NCBI RefSeq assembly: GCF_001657485.1
Contig: NZ_LXFU01000051.1
Span: 109,542-173,541 of the forward strand
Source: Rhizobium sp. WYCCWR10014
GTDB taxonomy: Bacteria > Pseudomonadota > Alphaproteobacteria > Rhizobiales > Rhizobiaceae
Length of the DNA stretch: 64,000 bases
Direction: 5' to 3'
Part shown: positions 41,198-47,763 of the stretch, one piece after another
Position numbering within the stretch: position 1 is the stretch's first letter
How the letters are laid out: the number at the start of each line of letters is the position of its first letter
Translations under genes and position numbers: made by a program
Notes under the pieces: model-generated
What the model saw: only the letters and a program-made list of their open reading frames with translations
Databases searched by the model: none
Told to the model about the DNA's origin: nothing

Positions 41198-42016
41198 ATG
41201 AACAGAGATTATTATTCCAAACTCGGCGGATTGCCGCCGCAAACCGAGCTGCTTTCCAGCAAGGCCGTCTTCACCACCGCCTATGCGGTCATCCCGCGCA
41301 GCGTCATGACCGACATCGTCACCAGCGTCCTTCCGCATTGGACGGGGACACGGGCATGGGTTCTCTCCAGGCCGCTCTCCGGTTTTTCCGAGACCTTCTC
41401 GCAATATGTGATGGAAGTTCAGCCAGGCGGCGGAAGCGATCGGCCGGAGCCCGACAAGCGGGCCGAAGCGGTTCTGTTCGTCGTCGAAGGCGAGATGGCC
41501 GTGGAACTCGACGGCGTCAGCCATCCGCTCCGGGCCGGTTCGTTCGCCTATCTTCCGGCGGGTTCGGTCTGGCGCCTGAAAAACGGCGGCTCAACTGCGG
41601 CAAAATTCCACTGGATTCGAAAGGCCTTTCAGGAGGTCGAGGGGCTGGAGCCACCACCGGCGATCGTCACGCATGAGGACGAACACGCCATCTCGGCGAT
41701 GCCCGACACCGATGGACGCTGGGGGACGACCCGGTTCATCGATCCGGCCGATGTCCGCTACGACATGCATGTGAATATCGTGACTTTGGAGCCGGGCGCC
41801 GTGATCCCCTTCATGGAAACCCATGTCATGGAGCATGGTCTCTATGTACTGGAAGGCAAGGCCGTCTATCGGCTGAACCAGGATTGGGTCGAGGTCGAAG
41901 CCGGCGACTTCATGTGGCTGCGCTCTTTCTGCCCGCAGGCATGTTACGCCGGCGGCCCCGGCCGTTTCCGCTACCTGCTTTACAAGGACGTCAACCGTCA
42001 CATGACGCTCTGGTAG
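41198..42016 (+). CDS. allE: (S)-ureidoglycine aminohydrolase, bicupin
   Basis: The roughly 272-residue protein has two cupin domains (about 40-135 and 170-270). The second carries the metal-binding set in FMETHVMEHGLYVLEGKAVYRL. It closely matches YlbA/AllE, which releases ammonia from ureidoglycine in allantoin breakdown. No other allantoin genes lie nearby. ATG at 41198 is taken as start; a GTG at 41171 is also in frame and neither has a strong ribosome site. Confidence 0.85.
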   Translation: MNRDYYSKLGGLPPQTELLSSKAVFTTAYAVIPRSVMTDIVTSVLPHWTGTRAWVLSRPLSGFSETFSQYVMEVQPGGGSDRPEPDKRAEAVLFVVEGEMAVELDGVSHPLRAGSFAYLPAGSVWRLKNGGSTAAKFHWIRKAFQEVEGLEPPPAIVTHEDEHAISAMPDTDGRWGTTRFIDPADVRYDMHVNIVTLEPGAVIPFMETHVMEHGLYVLEGKAVYRLNQDWVEVEAGDFMWLRSFCPQACYAGGPGRFRYLLYKDVNRHMTLW

Positions 42017-42035
42017 GATCTATCGCAGAGGGACG

Positions 42036-42569
42036 ATGAGGCTCGAAAGCGAACGTCTGATTTTGAGACCCTGGCGACTGCAGGATCGCAAGCCTTTCGC
42101 TGCGATCAATGCCGAGCCCGACGTTGTCAGATATCTCAATCCTCTGACCGACGAACAGTCGAATGCGATGCTCGACCGTATCGACCTTCACTTCGAGGAT
42201 CATGGCTGGGGGTTCTGGGCGCTGGAAGAGAAGGCAAGCGGCGCGTTGATCGGTATGTGCGGCCTCGCCAAGGTTTCACCGACTTTGCCATTTGCCCCGG
42301 CAGTCGAAATCGGTTGGCGGCTCTCCGCGTCGCGGCACGGTGCCGGCTATGCGCGCGAGGCCGCGGAACGGTCTCTCGACTTTGCGTTCAACACGCTGAA
42401 GCTTGACCGCATTGTCAGTTTCACGGTGCCCGCAAACAGCAATTCCTGGGGTTTGATGAGGCGACTGGGGATGAACCAGATCGGTGAGTTCGATCATCCC
42501 AATTTGGCCGAGGGCCATCCTTTGCGCCATCACGTGCTCTATGAGCTGCGATCATCAGCCGGTATTTGA
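42036..42569 (+). CDS. GNAT family N-acetyltransferase (RimJ/RimL-like)
   Basis: The 177-residue protein fits the Acetyltransf_3 group: MRLESERLILRPWRLQD at the N-terminus, VEIGWRLSASRHGAGYAREA for acetyl-CoA binding (about 89-108) and TVPANSNSWGLMRRLGM near 130. It starts 20 bases after the allE stop with AGAGGGA upstream, so the two may be cotranscribed. The acceptor is unknown. Confidence 0.88.
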   Translation: MRLESERLILRPWRLQDRKPFAAINAEPDVVRYLNPLTDEQSNAMLDRIDLHFEDHGWGFWALEEKASGALIGMCGLAKVSPTLPFAPAVEIGWRLSASRHGAGYAREAAERSLDFAFNTLKLDRIVSFTVPANSNSWGLMRRLGMNQIGEFDHPNLAEGHPLRHHVLYELRSSAGI

Positions 42570-42843
42570 AAGCGGATCTCAGGGGAGGCCCCAGCTGAGT
42601 CCCTCAAACAACCAAGAGTGCGCTCTCGTAATTCTAGCAATCCATGATTGTGAAAGTGGCGTAATCTATCTTATGGAACTGATTCAGATTTAGCCGCGCG
42701 ATATGCATGTACAGTACGCTGTAGGCTCGTTCGCGCTGCTCGTAATCTCGTTTCATTGGAAACTCCGGTGGGCGTCCAACAATCAAAATTGCGATAAAGT
42801 TCGAGGCGCTTGCCTCGTTGAAGACATTCATCGCGGAGAAGTC
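42570..42843. other. Intergenic region without a recognised gene
   Basis: Base composition is more AT-rich than the neighbouring genes. Several short open frames occur but none has a ribosome site or a recognisable product. The only signal is the EcfG-type promoter at its right end. Confidence 0.5.
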
Positions 42844-42868
42844 GGAACTGTTTTGCTGGGCGCTCGTT
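42844..42868 (+). promoter_or_regulatory. EcfG-type general stress promoter
   Basis: GGAAC at 42844-42848 and CGTT at 42865-42868 are separated by 16 bases, an exact EcfG/RpoE2 match. The start site would be near 42875, about 18 bases before the DUF1206 gene. Confidence 0.75.
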
Positions 42869-42892
42869 AAATCCGCGGCGGGGGAACCAGAG

Positions 42893-43705
42893 ATGACCAG
42901 GTCGAAATTTGAATGGCTTGCGCGGGCCGGATATAGCGCTCGAGGTATTGTGTTTTTGCTCGTTGCTGCGCTGGCAGTATTTTCGAGCTTCGGCGGCGGA
43001 AAGGCCGATACCAAATCAGCGCTCGACGCTGTCTTGGAACAACCATTCGGCCGGGTGTGGCTGGGCTTGATAGGGCTCGGGCTACTCGGCTTTGTAGCAT
43101 GGCGGCTTGCCCAGTCCATCGCGAACGCAGACAACCATGATCACAGTGTGAAAAGCTACCTGATCCGTGCCGCCCTTCTCGGGAGCGCCGTGGCCTACAT
43201 GGGGTTGGCGATATACGCCTTTCAGGACGCCCTTGGTTTTGGATCAGGTGGCGACGGCGGAGAAAAGGACTTAGCAGCCTGGGCCATGTCGCAGCCGTTT
43301 GGTCGTTTCCTGGCTGGTGCGATTGGTCTCGGCTTTGTCGTTGGTGGTGTTGTTACCGCGCTGAAAGGTATCACGCGGCGATTTGAGCGATATCTCATGA
43401 TCGGTCAAAGCCGACCTCTGTTATTGGTTTGCGTCTATGGGCTGGTTTCCCGTGGGGTCGTTTTCGTGATCGTCGGCGTCTTCTTTTGCTATGCGGCCTT
43501 CACCGTCGATTCGGGCCAGGCGGGAAGCATAAGTGATGCCTTGACCTTCGTGAGACAGCTTCCTTTCGGAGCCGTTCTCTACCTCGTCGTGGCTATCGGC
43601 TTGGCTGCGTTCGGGATCTATAATTTGGTCGAGGCACGCTATCGAACCGTGTCGACACCACAACTCTCGCAGGTACGGTCGGAACTGCCACTATCTCGTA
43701 ACTGA
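42893..43705 (+). CDS. DUF1206 membrane protein
   Basis: The 270-residue protein consists of three repeats of a two-helix unit, the DUF1206 pattern: LARAGYSARGIVFLLVAALA, then YLIRAALLGSAVAYMGLAIY, then VCVYGLVSRGVVFVIVGVFF. That gives six spans in the inner membrane. The ATG at 42893 is preferred because an earlier ATG at 42818 lies upstream of the EcfG-type promoter. The promoter suggests induction in the general stress response. No biochemical role is known. Confidence 0.88.
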   Translation: MTRSKFEWLARAGYSARGIVFLLVAALAVFSSFGGGKADTKSALDAVLEQPFGRVWLGLIGLGLLGFVAWRLAQSIANADNHDHSVKSYLIRAALLGSAVAYMGLAIYAFQDALGFGSGGDGGEKDLAAWAMSQPFGRFLAGAIGLGFVVGGVVTALKGITRRFERYLMIGQSRPLLLVCVYGLVSRGVVFVIVGVFFCYAAFTVDSGQAGSISDALTFVRQLPFGAVLYLVVAIGLAAFGIYNLVEARYRTVSTPQLSQVRSELPLSRN

Positions 43706-43724
43706 GAAGCATTTGAGAAAAGTC

Positions 43725-43862
43725 ATGTCAACTTTGATGTCCATGACGGCTTTGGCTTCGGCGGCGCTGGTGCTCATGCGTCCAACCCGCGCTTCTGCAG
43801 CGAGCGCGTGCGCTTTGAACGCCGCTGCCTCGGTTTACGGGTGGTGGGAGTTTTTCATTTAG
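43725..43862 (+). CDS. Possible 45-residue exported or membrane peptide
   Basis: ATG at 43725 opens MSTLMSMTALASAALVLM onward, which looks like a signal sequence, followed by a short tail ending VYGWWEFFI. Its stop overlaps the AGGGGGAG ribosome site of the next gene, so translation could be coupled. No clear ribosome site of its own; treat as tentative. Confidence 0.3.
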   Translation: MSTLMSMTALASAALVLMRPTRASAASACALNAAASVYGWWEFFI

Positions 43863-43875
43863 GGGGAGATCTAAC

Positions 43876-44745
43876 TTGAGTGTCGCGACCACGCGCGAGG
43901 ACTTCAATAGCAGCAAATTTTTTGCAGGGATTGCACGCGGTATTGCTGGAGCATTGCTTTTTGCGCTGCCCATGTTCATGACCATGGAAATGTGGGAGCT
44001 CGGCTTCTACATGGACCGCGGCCGCCTGTTTCTCTTGCTGATCGTCAATATTCCCCTCCTCGTTATTCTCTCGGACCGGATCGGATTTGAGCGGACGTCG
44101 ACCTGGCGACAAGCGATCCGTGACGCAAGTATTGCCTACGGCCTTGGGGTTCTGGGCAGCGCACTGATCCTCATCGTCATGGGGGTGCTGAAATACGATC
44201 AATCCCCGCACGAGATTATCGGAATCATCGCCATCCAAGCCATACCTGCCAGCATTGGCGCGATGCTAGGTCGGAGCCAGCTCGGCGGACAATCGGACGA
44301 TGATGACGATGCCAAGGAAGTCGATAGTGATGACCCAGTCCAAGAACGGGAAACGACCTACGCCGGTGAACTATTCCTGATGGCGGTCGGCGCCCTGTTC
44401 CTCAACCTCAACGTCGCGCCCACCGAGGAAATGATCTTGCTCTCGTACAAGATGACCCCGTGGCATGGCTTGCTCATGATCGCCGCCTCGCTGGCAGTCA
44501 TGCATGGGTTCGTTTACGCCCTTTCTTTCAAGGGGAGCCACGATCTCGCCGAGGGTACGCCAAGCTGGCACGCTTTCGTTCGTTTCACCCTGCCGGGCTA
44601 TGTAATTGCCGGTCTGATCAGTGCCTATTGCCTCTGGACGTTTCACAGAACCGATGACATCGGGTCTACCCAAATCCTTATGGCCGTTGTCGTTCTGAGC
44701 TTTCCCGGTGCCATTGGCGCGGCGGCAGCTCGCCTGATCCTGTGA
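43876..44745 (+). CDS. TIGR02587 family integral membrane protein
   Basis: The 289-residue protein has about seven hydrophobic spans with a central acidic loop (SDDDDDAKEVDSDD, about 140-153). It matches TIGR02587, a family of unknown function nearly always found beside TIGR02588. The start is TTG at 43876 with AGGGGGAG seven bases upstream; there is no ATG near. The partner follows after six bases. Confidence 0.85.
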   Translation: MSVATTREDFNSSKFFAGIARGIAGALLFALPMFMTMEMWELGFYMDRGRLFLLLIVNIPLLVILSDRIGFERTSTWRQAIRDASIAYGLGVLGSALILIVMGVLKYDQSPHEIIGIIAIQAIPASIGAMLGRSQLGGQSDDDDDAKEVDSDDPVQERETTYAGELFLMAVGALFLNLNVAPTEEMILLSYKMTPWHGLLMIAASLAVMHGFVYALSFKGSHDLAEGTPSWHAFVRFTLPGYVIAGLISAYCLWTFHRTDDIGSTQILMAVVVLSFPGAIGAAAARLIL

Positions 44746-44751
44746 GGCAAC

Positions 44752-45162
44752 ATGACAAAAATCTCCAACGACAAAAATGTGGAAGCAGGCGAACCGCATT
44801 GGATTGAATGGGCCACGGGCGTCGTCTCGGCCGTAATTGTCCTTGGCGTGATTGCTTGGATTGGCAAGGATGCATTGGTGGACCGCGATTCTTCGCCGAA
44901 CCTGGTCGGGGTCTTGCTGCAAACCGAAAAGCGCGACGGTGGCTTTCAAGTCCTCTTCGAAATCCGAAACGATTCAAGCGCGACCGCGTCGCAGGTAACC
45001 GTCCAGGGCGAGATGCGAGAACACGGTTCGGTGCTCGAAAACGTCGAGACCGTCTTGGACTATGTCCCGGGACACTCGAAAGCCAAAGGTGGGCTGATAT
45101 TCCAGCAAGACCCCGCCGGGAAGACGTTGACGATCAGAGCGTCCTCATTTGATGAGCCATAG
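44752..45162 (+). CDS. TIGR02588 family protein
   Basis: The 136-residue protein has one N-terminal membrane span (about 22-41, ATGVVSAVIVLGVIAWIG) and a soluble beta-rich domain (FQVLFEIRNDSSATASQVTV). The pair TIGR02587/TIGR02588 is conserved in many alpha-proteobacteria and probably forms one membrane complex. The six-base gap shows one operon. Function unknown. Confidence 0.85.
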   Translation: MTKISNDKNVEAGEPHWIEWATGVVSAVIVLGVIAWIGKDALVDRDSSPNLVGVLLQTEKRDGGFQVLFEIRNDSSATASQVTVQGEMREHGSVLENVETVLDYVPGHSKAKGGLIFQQDPAGKTLTIRASSFDEP

Positions 45163-45248
45163 TCGAGCGATATGGATATCTCCGCTCCTTACGAGACGGA
45201 TTTGGACATTTGGAGAGCATCAGGCGTTGCTGCGGGATGCCCGCGGAC

Positions 45249-45271
45249 AAAAAAGAACGCCGCTTCGGGCG
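45249..45271 (-). terminator. Terminator of the second toxin-antitoxin operon
   Basis: On the minus strand CGCC-CGAAGC-GGCG is followed by TTC and six T. It lies just past the toxin stop. A near-identical stretch occurs at 45916-45944. Confidence 0.65.
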
Positions 45272-45278
45272 AGGAAAC

Positions 45279-45599
45279 TTAGTCCGTGTTCTCGTAGTCG
45301 AAATCGTCGTCGAGCTCGACGCCTAGCGGTCGCTCGCGACCATGGCGGATGGCGAAGATGATGATCTCGTCTTTCCTGATTTCATAGTCGACCAGATAGA
45401 CGCCCATCACGAAGCGAAGGACGCCTGGAGCCGGAAGCTCTTCGGTAGTCCTACCCATTTCGGGAAATCGGCTGAGATTCTGACGCAGCCGTTTCAGATC
45501 GTCGGAGAACTGCTGCGCCGCTCGGTGGCTCTTGGATTTGAGATAGTAAGCCTCTGCCTTGACGGTCTCTCTGGCCGCCGGCGACAGTGTAATCTTCAA
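45279..45599 (-). CDS. RelE/ParE family toxin
   Basis: The 106-residue protein fits the RelE/ParE fold: LSPAARETVKAEAYYLKSKS, then FSDDLKRLRQNLSRFPEMGR, then VYLVDYEIRKDEIIIFAIRHGRE. The ParE branch poisons gyrase and the RelE branch cuts ribosome-bound mRNA; sequence reading alone cannot separate them. The start overlaps the antitoxin stop by four bases, so antitoxin is made first. Confidence 0.88.
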   Translation of the reverse strand: MKITLSPAARETVKAEAYYLKSKSHRAAQQFSDDLKRLRQNLSRFPEMGRTTEELPAPGVLRFVMGVYLVDYEIRKDEIIIFAIRHGRERPLGVELDDDFDYENTD

Positions 45600-45856
45600 G
45601 CCGCAGCTCCCTTGACGATCGCATCGACTTCGTCGATCACGTCATCAAGATCGTGGCCGCGGCCAGCATCGATATCCTCGCGAGCACGCGCAATGTCGAT
45701 GATCTCTCTGCCCTCGGCCGCCAGATAGGACTTCAGGGCACGTACGAATACCCAGCTTCTGGACTTGTTCGAGATCTTCGCGATTTCTTCGATCTCGGAA
45801 AGGACATCTAAGGGCAGGCGCATGGTGAGCGGGTCCGAAAGATTATGAGCTGACAT
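45596..45856 (-). CDS. Ribbon-helix-helix antitoxin
   Basis: The 86-residue protein has a CopG-type ribbon-helix-helix at the N-terminus (LTMRLPLDVLSEIEEIAKIS, then SRSWVFVRALKSYL) and an acidic toxin-binding tail. ATG at 45856 has GGAGG eight bases upstream; a longer frame to 46063 is ignored. A perfect palindrome lies 15 bases upstream of the start. Confidence 0.88.
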   Translation of the reverse strand: MSAHNLSDPLTMRLPLDVLSEIEEIAKISNKSRSWVFVRALKSYLAAEGREIIDIARAREDIDAGRGHDLDDVIDEVDAIVKGAAA

Positions 45857-45870
45857 CGTTTTCGCCTCCG

Positions 45871-45883
45871 TTTGTAATACAAA
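45871..45883. promoter_or_regulatory. Palindromic operator of the second toxin-antitoxin operon
   Basis: TTTGTA-A-TACAAA is a perfect 13-base palindrome directly upstream of the antitoxin ribosome site and overlaps a TATTAC -10-like hexamer on the minus strand. It fits autorepression by a ribbon-helix-helix protein. Confidence 0.6.
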
Positions 45884-45915
45884 GATAGTTCTTGGAGGGG
45901 CGTCCGTCAAACTGC

Positions 45916-45935
45916 AAAAAGAACCCCGCTTCGGG
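45916..45935 (-). terminator. Second terminator-like hairpin upstream of the toxin-antitoxin pair
   Basis: CCCG-CTT-CGGG with five T following on the minus strand. About 25 bases here repeat the terminator after the toxin. There is no intact minus-strand gene for it to serve, which suggests that a gene was lost. Confidence 0.45.
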
Positions 45936-45939
45936 CGAG

Positions 45940-46252
45940 GAAACCGGGCCAGTCTGAGAGATAGAACAACCGCGAGGAGTTTCTCGCCTGCTGCTTCGAA
46001 GGACTTCGCGGATGCCTGCCGCACGATGAAGTCGCAATGCGGGTACAGCCGCTCGGTCACCAAGTTGGCGAACCAGACCGATGAGAACCTGACAACAGTC
46101 GCGACGGGAGTCTCTCAACACCAGCGGCAGACCCGCGATAAAGCGGTTGTCGAGTTTCAGGCATGGGAGTTGGCTTTTAGCGAGGGCGGAGAGACTGAGG
46201 CAAAAAGCATGGTTGGCCGAGGGCCGAACGACGGGAGCTCCTTGCCTGGCTG
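45940..46252. other. Degenerate intergenic stretch
   Basis: Open frames are present on both strands but none has a ribosome site or recognisable domain. It lies between an orphan terminator and a kinase fragment, so it is probably eroded coding sequence. Confidence 0.4.
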
Positions 46253-46516
46253 ATGGCGCACTACCTATTACGTCCTCGCGGACAACTGAGCAAAATCGGC
46301 GTTCGCCGGATTGAGGTGACCACGAACGACTTCACCTTCAAGGATCGGATCGAAGCCATAAAGGTGCGGCTTGTCAGCACCCACGGCGCCGGTGACGAAT
46401 TCACCGGCGTACTGGCCGCTGAAATCGCAGGTGGGACCGGACTGGAGGGGGCGCTCCACGCCGCTAATCACGCAGCCGCCGTGCTAGTCAGCACGCCGCG
46501 CGACATCAGTCAGTAA
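46253..46516 (+). pseudogene. C-terminal fragment of a PfkB/ribokinase-family sugar kinase
   Basis: The 87-residue frame contains the PfkB C-terminal signature STHGAGDEFTGVLAAEIAGG followed by a helix GALHAANHAAAVLV. GAGD holds the catalytic aspartate in intact kinases, but about 200 N-terminal residues including the sugar-binding part are missing. No homologous upstream sequence is visible, so the gene looks truncated rather than frameshifted. Confidence 0.7.
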
Positions 46517-46550
46517 CTGACAGTGTCGATTATTCTCGGAGTTTTATCGG

Positions 46551-46769
46551 TCAGGCCGTTCGTCCAAGGGTGGAAAGTGCATCCTGCAGTCTGAGCGCCG
46601 CCAGCGCCTTGGTTGCCTCATCTGGAGACCATCCCGCTTCCAGCGCCGCAGACAGAACCAGCGACTCCGTTTGAAGCTCAAGCTTCTCATAAAGCGGCTC
46701 GATGGCTTCGCGGGCTGTTACAACATGCTGGTCTGGGGGTGTTATGGGTGTGGCGGCAACCGTAGGCAT
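46551..46769 (-). CDS. Hypothetical 72-residue protein
   Basis: ATG at 46769 has a strong AGGAGGAG site, so the gene is probably real. The product has a flexible start and a helical body (AIEPLYEKLELQTESLVLSAALEAGWSPDEATKALAAL). No membrane segment or known domain. A near-consensus EcfG promoter lies upstream at 46827-46803. Confidence 0.65.
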   Translation of the reverse strand: MPTVAATPITPPDQHVVTAREAIEPLYEKLELQTESLVLSAALEAGWSPDEATKALAALRLQDALSTLGRTA

Positions 46770-46802
46770 GAAATGCTCCTCCTATTGAACGCTAAGGTTC
46801 GA

Positions 46803-46827
46803 AACCCGTTAGGGGCATCCTTGTTCC
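46803..46827 (-). promoter_or_regulatory. Near-consensus EcfG promoter
   Basis: On the minus strand GGAAC (46827-46823), 16 bases, GGTT (46806-46803). One base differs from GGAAC-N16-CGTT. It lies 34 bases upstream of the 72-residue gene. Confidence 0.45.
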
Positions 46828-46862
46828 ATTCATATCGCCTTTTCGGTCTTCGAGCGGCGATG

Positions 46863-47675
46863 CTAATGATGACGACGCCACATATGGCGAAATTTTCTCC
46901 ATCGCAGGAACGCGCGAATGATGATTGCCGGCGGGATCTTCTTGTGGTCGCCGACAGTCCCCTGCCTGGTGATAGATGCGTTCGGGTCGAGCAGAAACGC
47001 GACCAACGTGCTTGCACTCTGCGCCTCTACTTCGAGCTTGTCATCAGATAAATGCAGCCCCTGCTCGCCTTCGGCGAACGTCTGCTTATTGACGACAACG
47101 GAACCGCTAAAGACGTAGAAATAGAGGTCTCGGCCTTGTTTCTGCGGAAATTCCACCCGTATGCCCGCATCTAGCCGCATATCGAAGAAGTCGATCGCGC
47201 TGCGGACATAGAAGGGCGCGCCCTCCCCTTCCGGCCCGACTAGGTGTCGCCAGACGTTTGCCGCGGCAGCTGGCATCGGCCCGTGCTGGATCTTCGGCTC
47301 GAGATCGACCGCATAAGGGCGAATAAGGATCTGCAGCATTCGCAGAGGGGGATCGGATGCCAGCGTCTCTTCGGAATGCCAGAAGCTTTTTCCGGCATTC
47401 ATCACCATCAGATGATCGCGGTCGATCACCAACCGGCCAGCGGCCCTATCGTCGTGACGCATGACGCCGTCGGGCACCCAGGAAATGATCTCGTCGTTCC
47501 GGTGCTCATGCATCGCAACCAGGCGGCCAGGATCGAGGATGGATTCAACGACCATGGCGAGGGGGCCCAGGCCGTGATCGGTCGGCTTCGGCTTCAACCA
47601 GCCCGGCATGTTGACATGTGCGACGAAGCCTCCCGCATCCCGCACCACGAACGTTCGTGCACCCTTGATCAGCAT
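46863..47675 (-). CDS. Pirin family protein
   Basis: The 270-residue protein has a bicupin pirin fold. The N-terminal cupin holds the metal ligands (MHEHRNDEIISWVPDG, then GKSFWHSEE) and the C-terminal cupin spans about 150-250. ATG at 47675 has GGAGG five bases upstream. Some bacterial pirins oxidise quercetin or modulate metabolism; no specific role can be read. It is separated by 88 bases from the upstream MOSC-reductase fusion on the same strand. Confidence 0.88.
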   Translation of the reverse strand: MLIKGARTFVVRDAGGFVAHVNMPGWLKPKPTDHGLGPLAMVVESILDPGRLVAMHEHRNDEIISWVPDGVMRHDDRAAGRLVIDRDHLMVMNAGKSFWHSEETLASDPPLRMLQILIRPYAVDLEPKIQHGPMPAAAANVWRHLVGPEGEGAPFYVRSAIDFFDMRLDAGIRVEFPQKQGRDLYFYVFSGSVVVNKQTFAEGEQGLHLSDDKLEVEAQSASTLVAFLLDPNASITRQGTVGDHKKIPPAIIIRAFLRWRKFRHMWRRHH

Positions 47676-47763
47676 CGCATCCTCCATGCTTGCAAGGCAG
47701 TGACCAGCCAAGGCCACGACGCGCCCTGCGTTGTGATCAGGGACCAGGGCGCGTCGTCCCGCT

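Noticed and set aside
42818..42892. Earlier ATG for the DUF1206 gene
   Set aside because: It lies upstream of the exact EcfG promoter and gives a leader peptide without family similarity.
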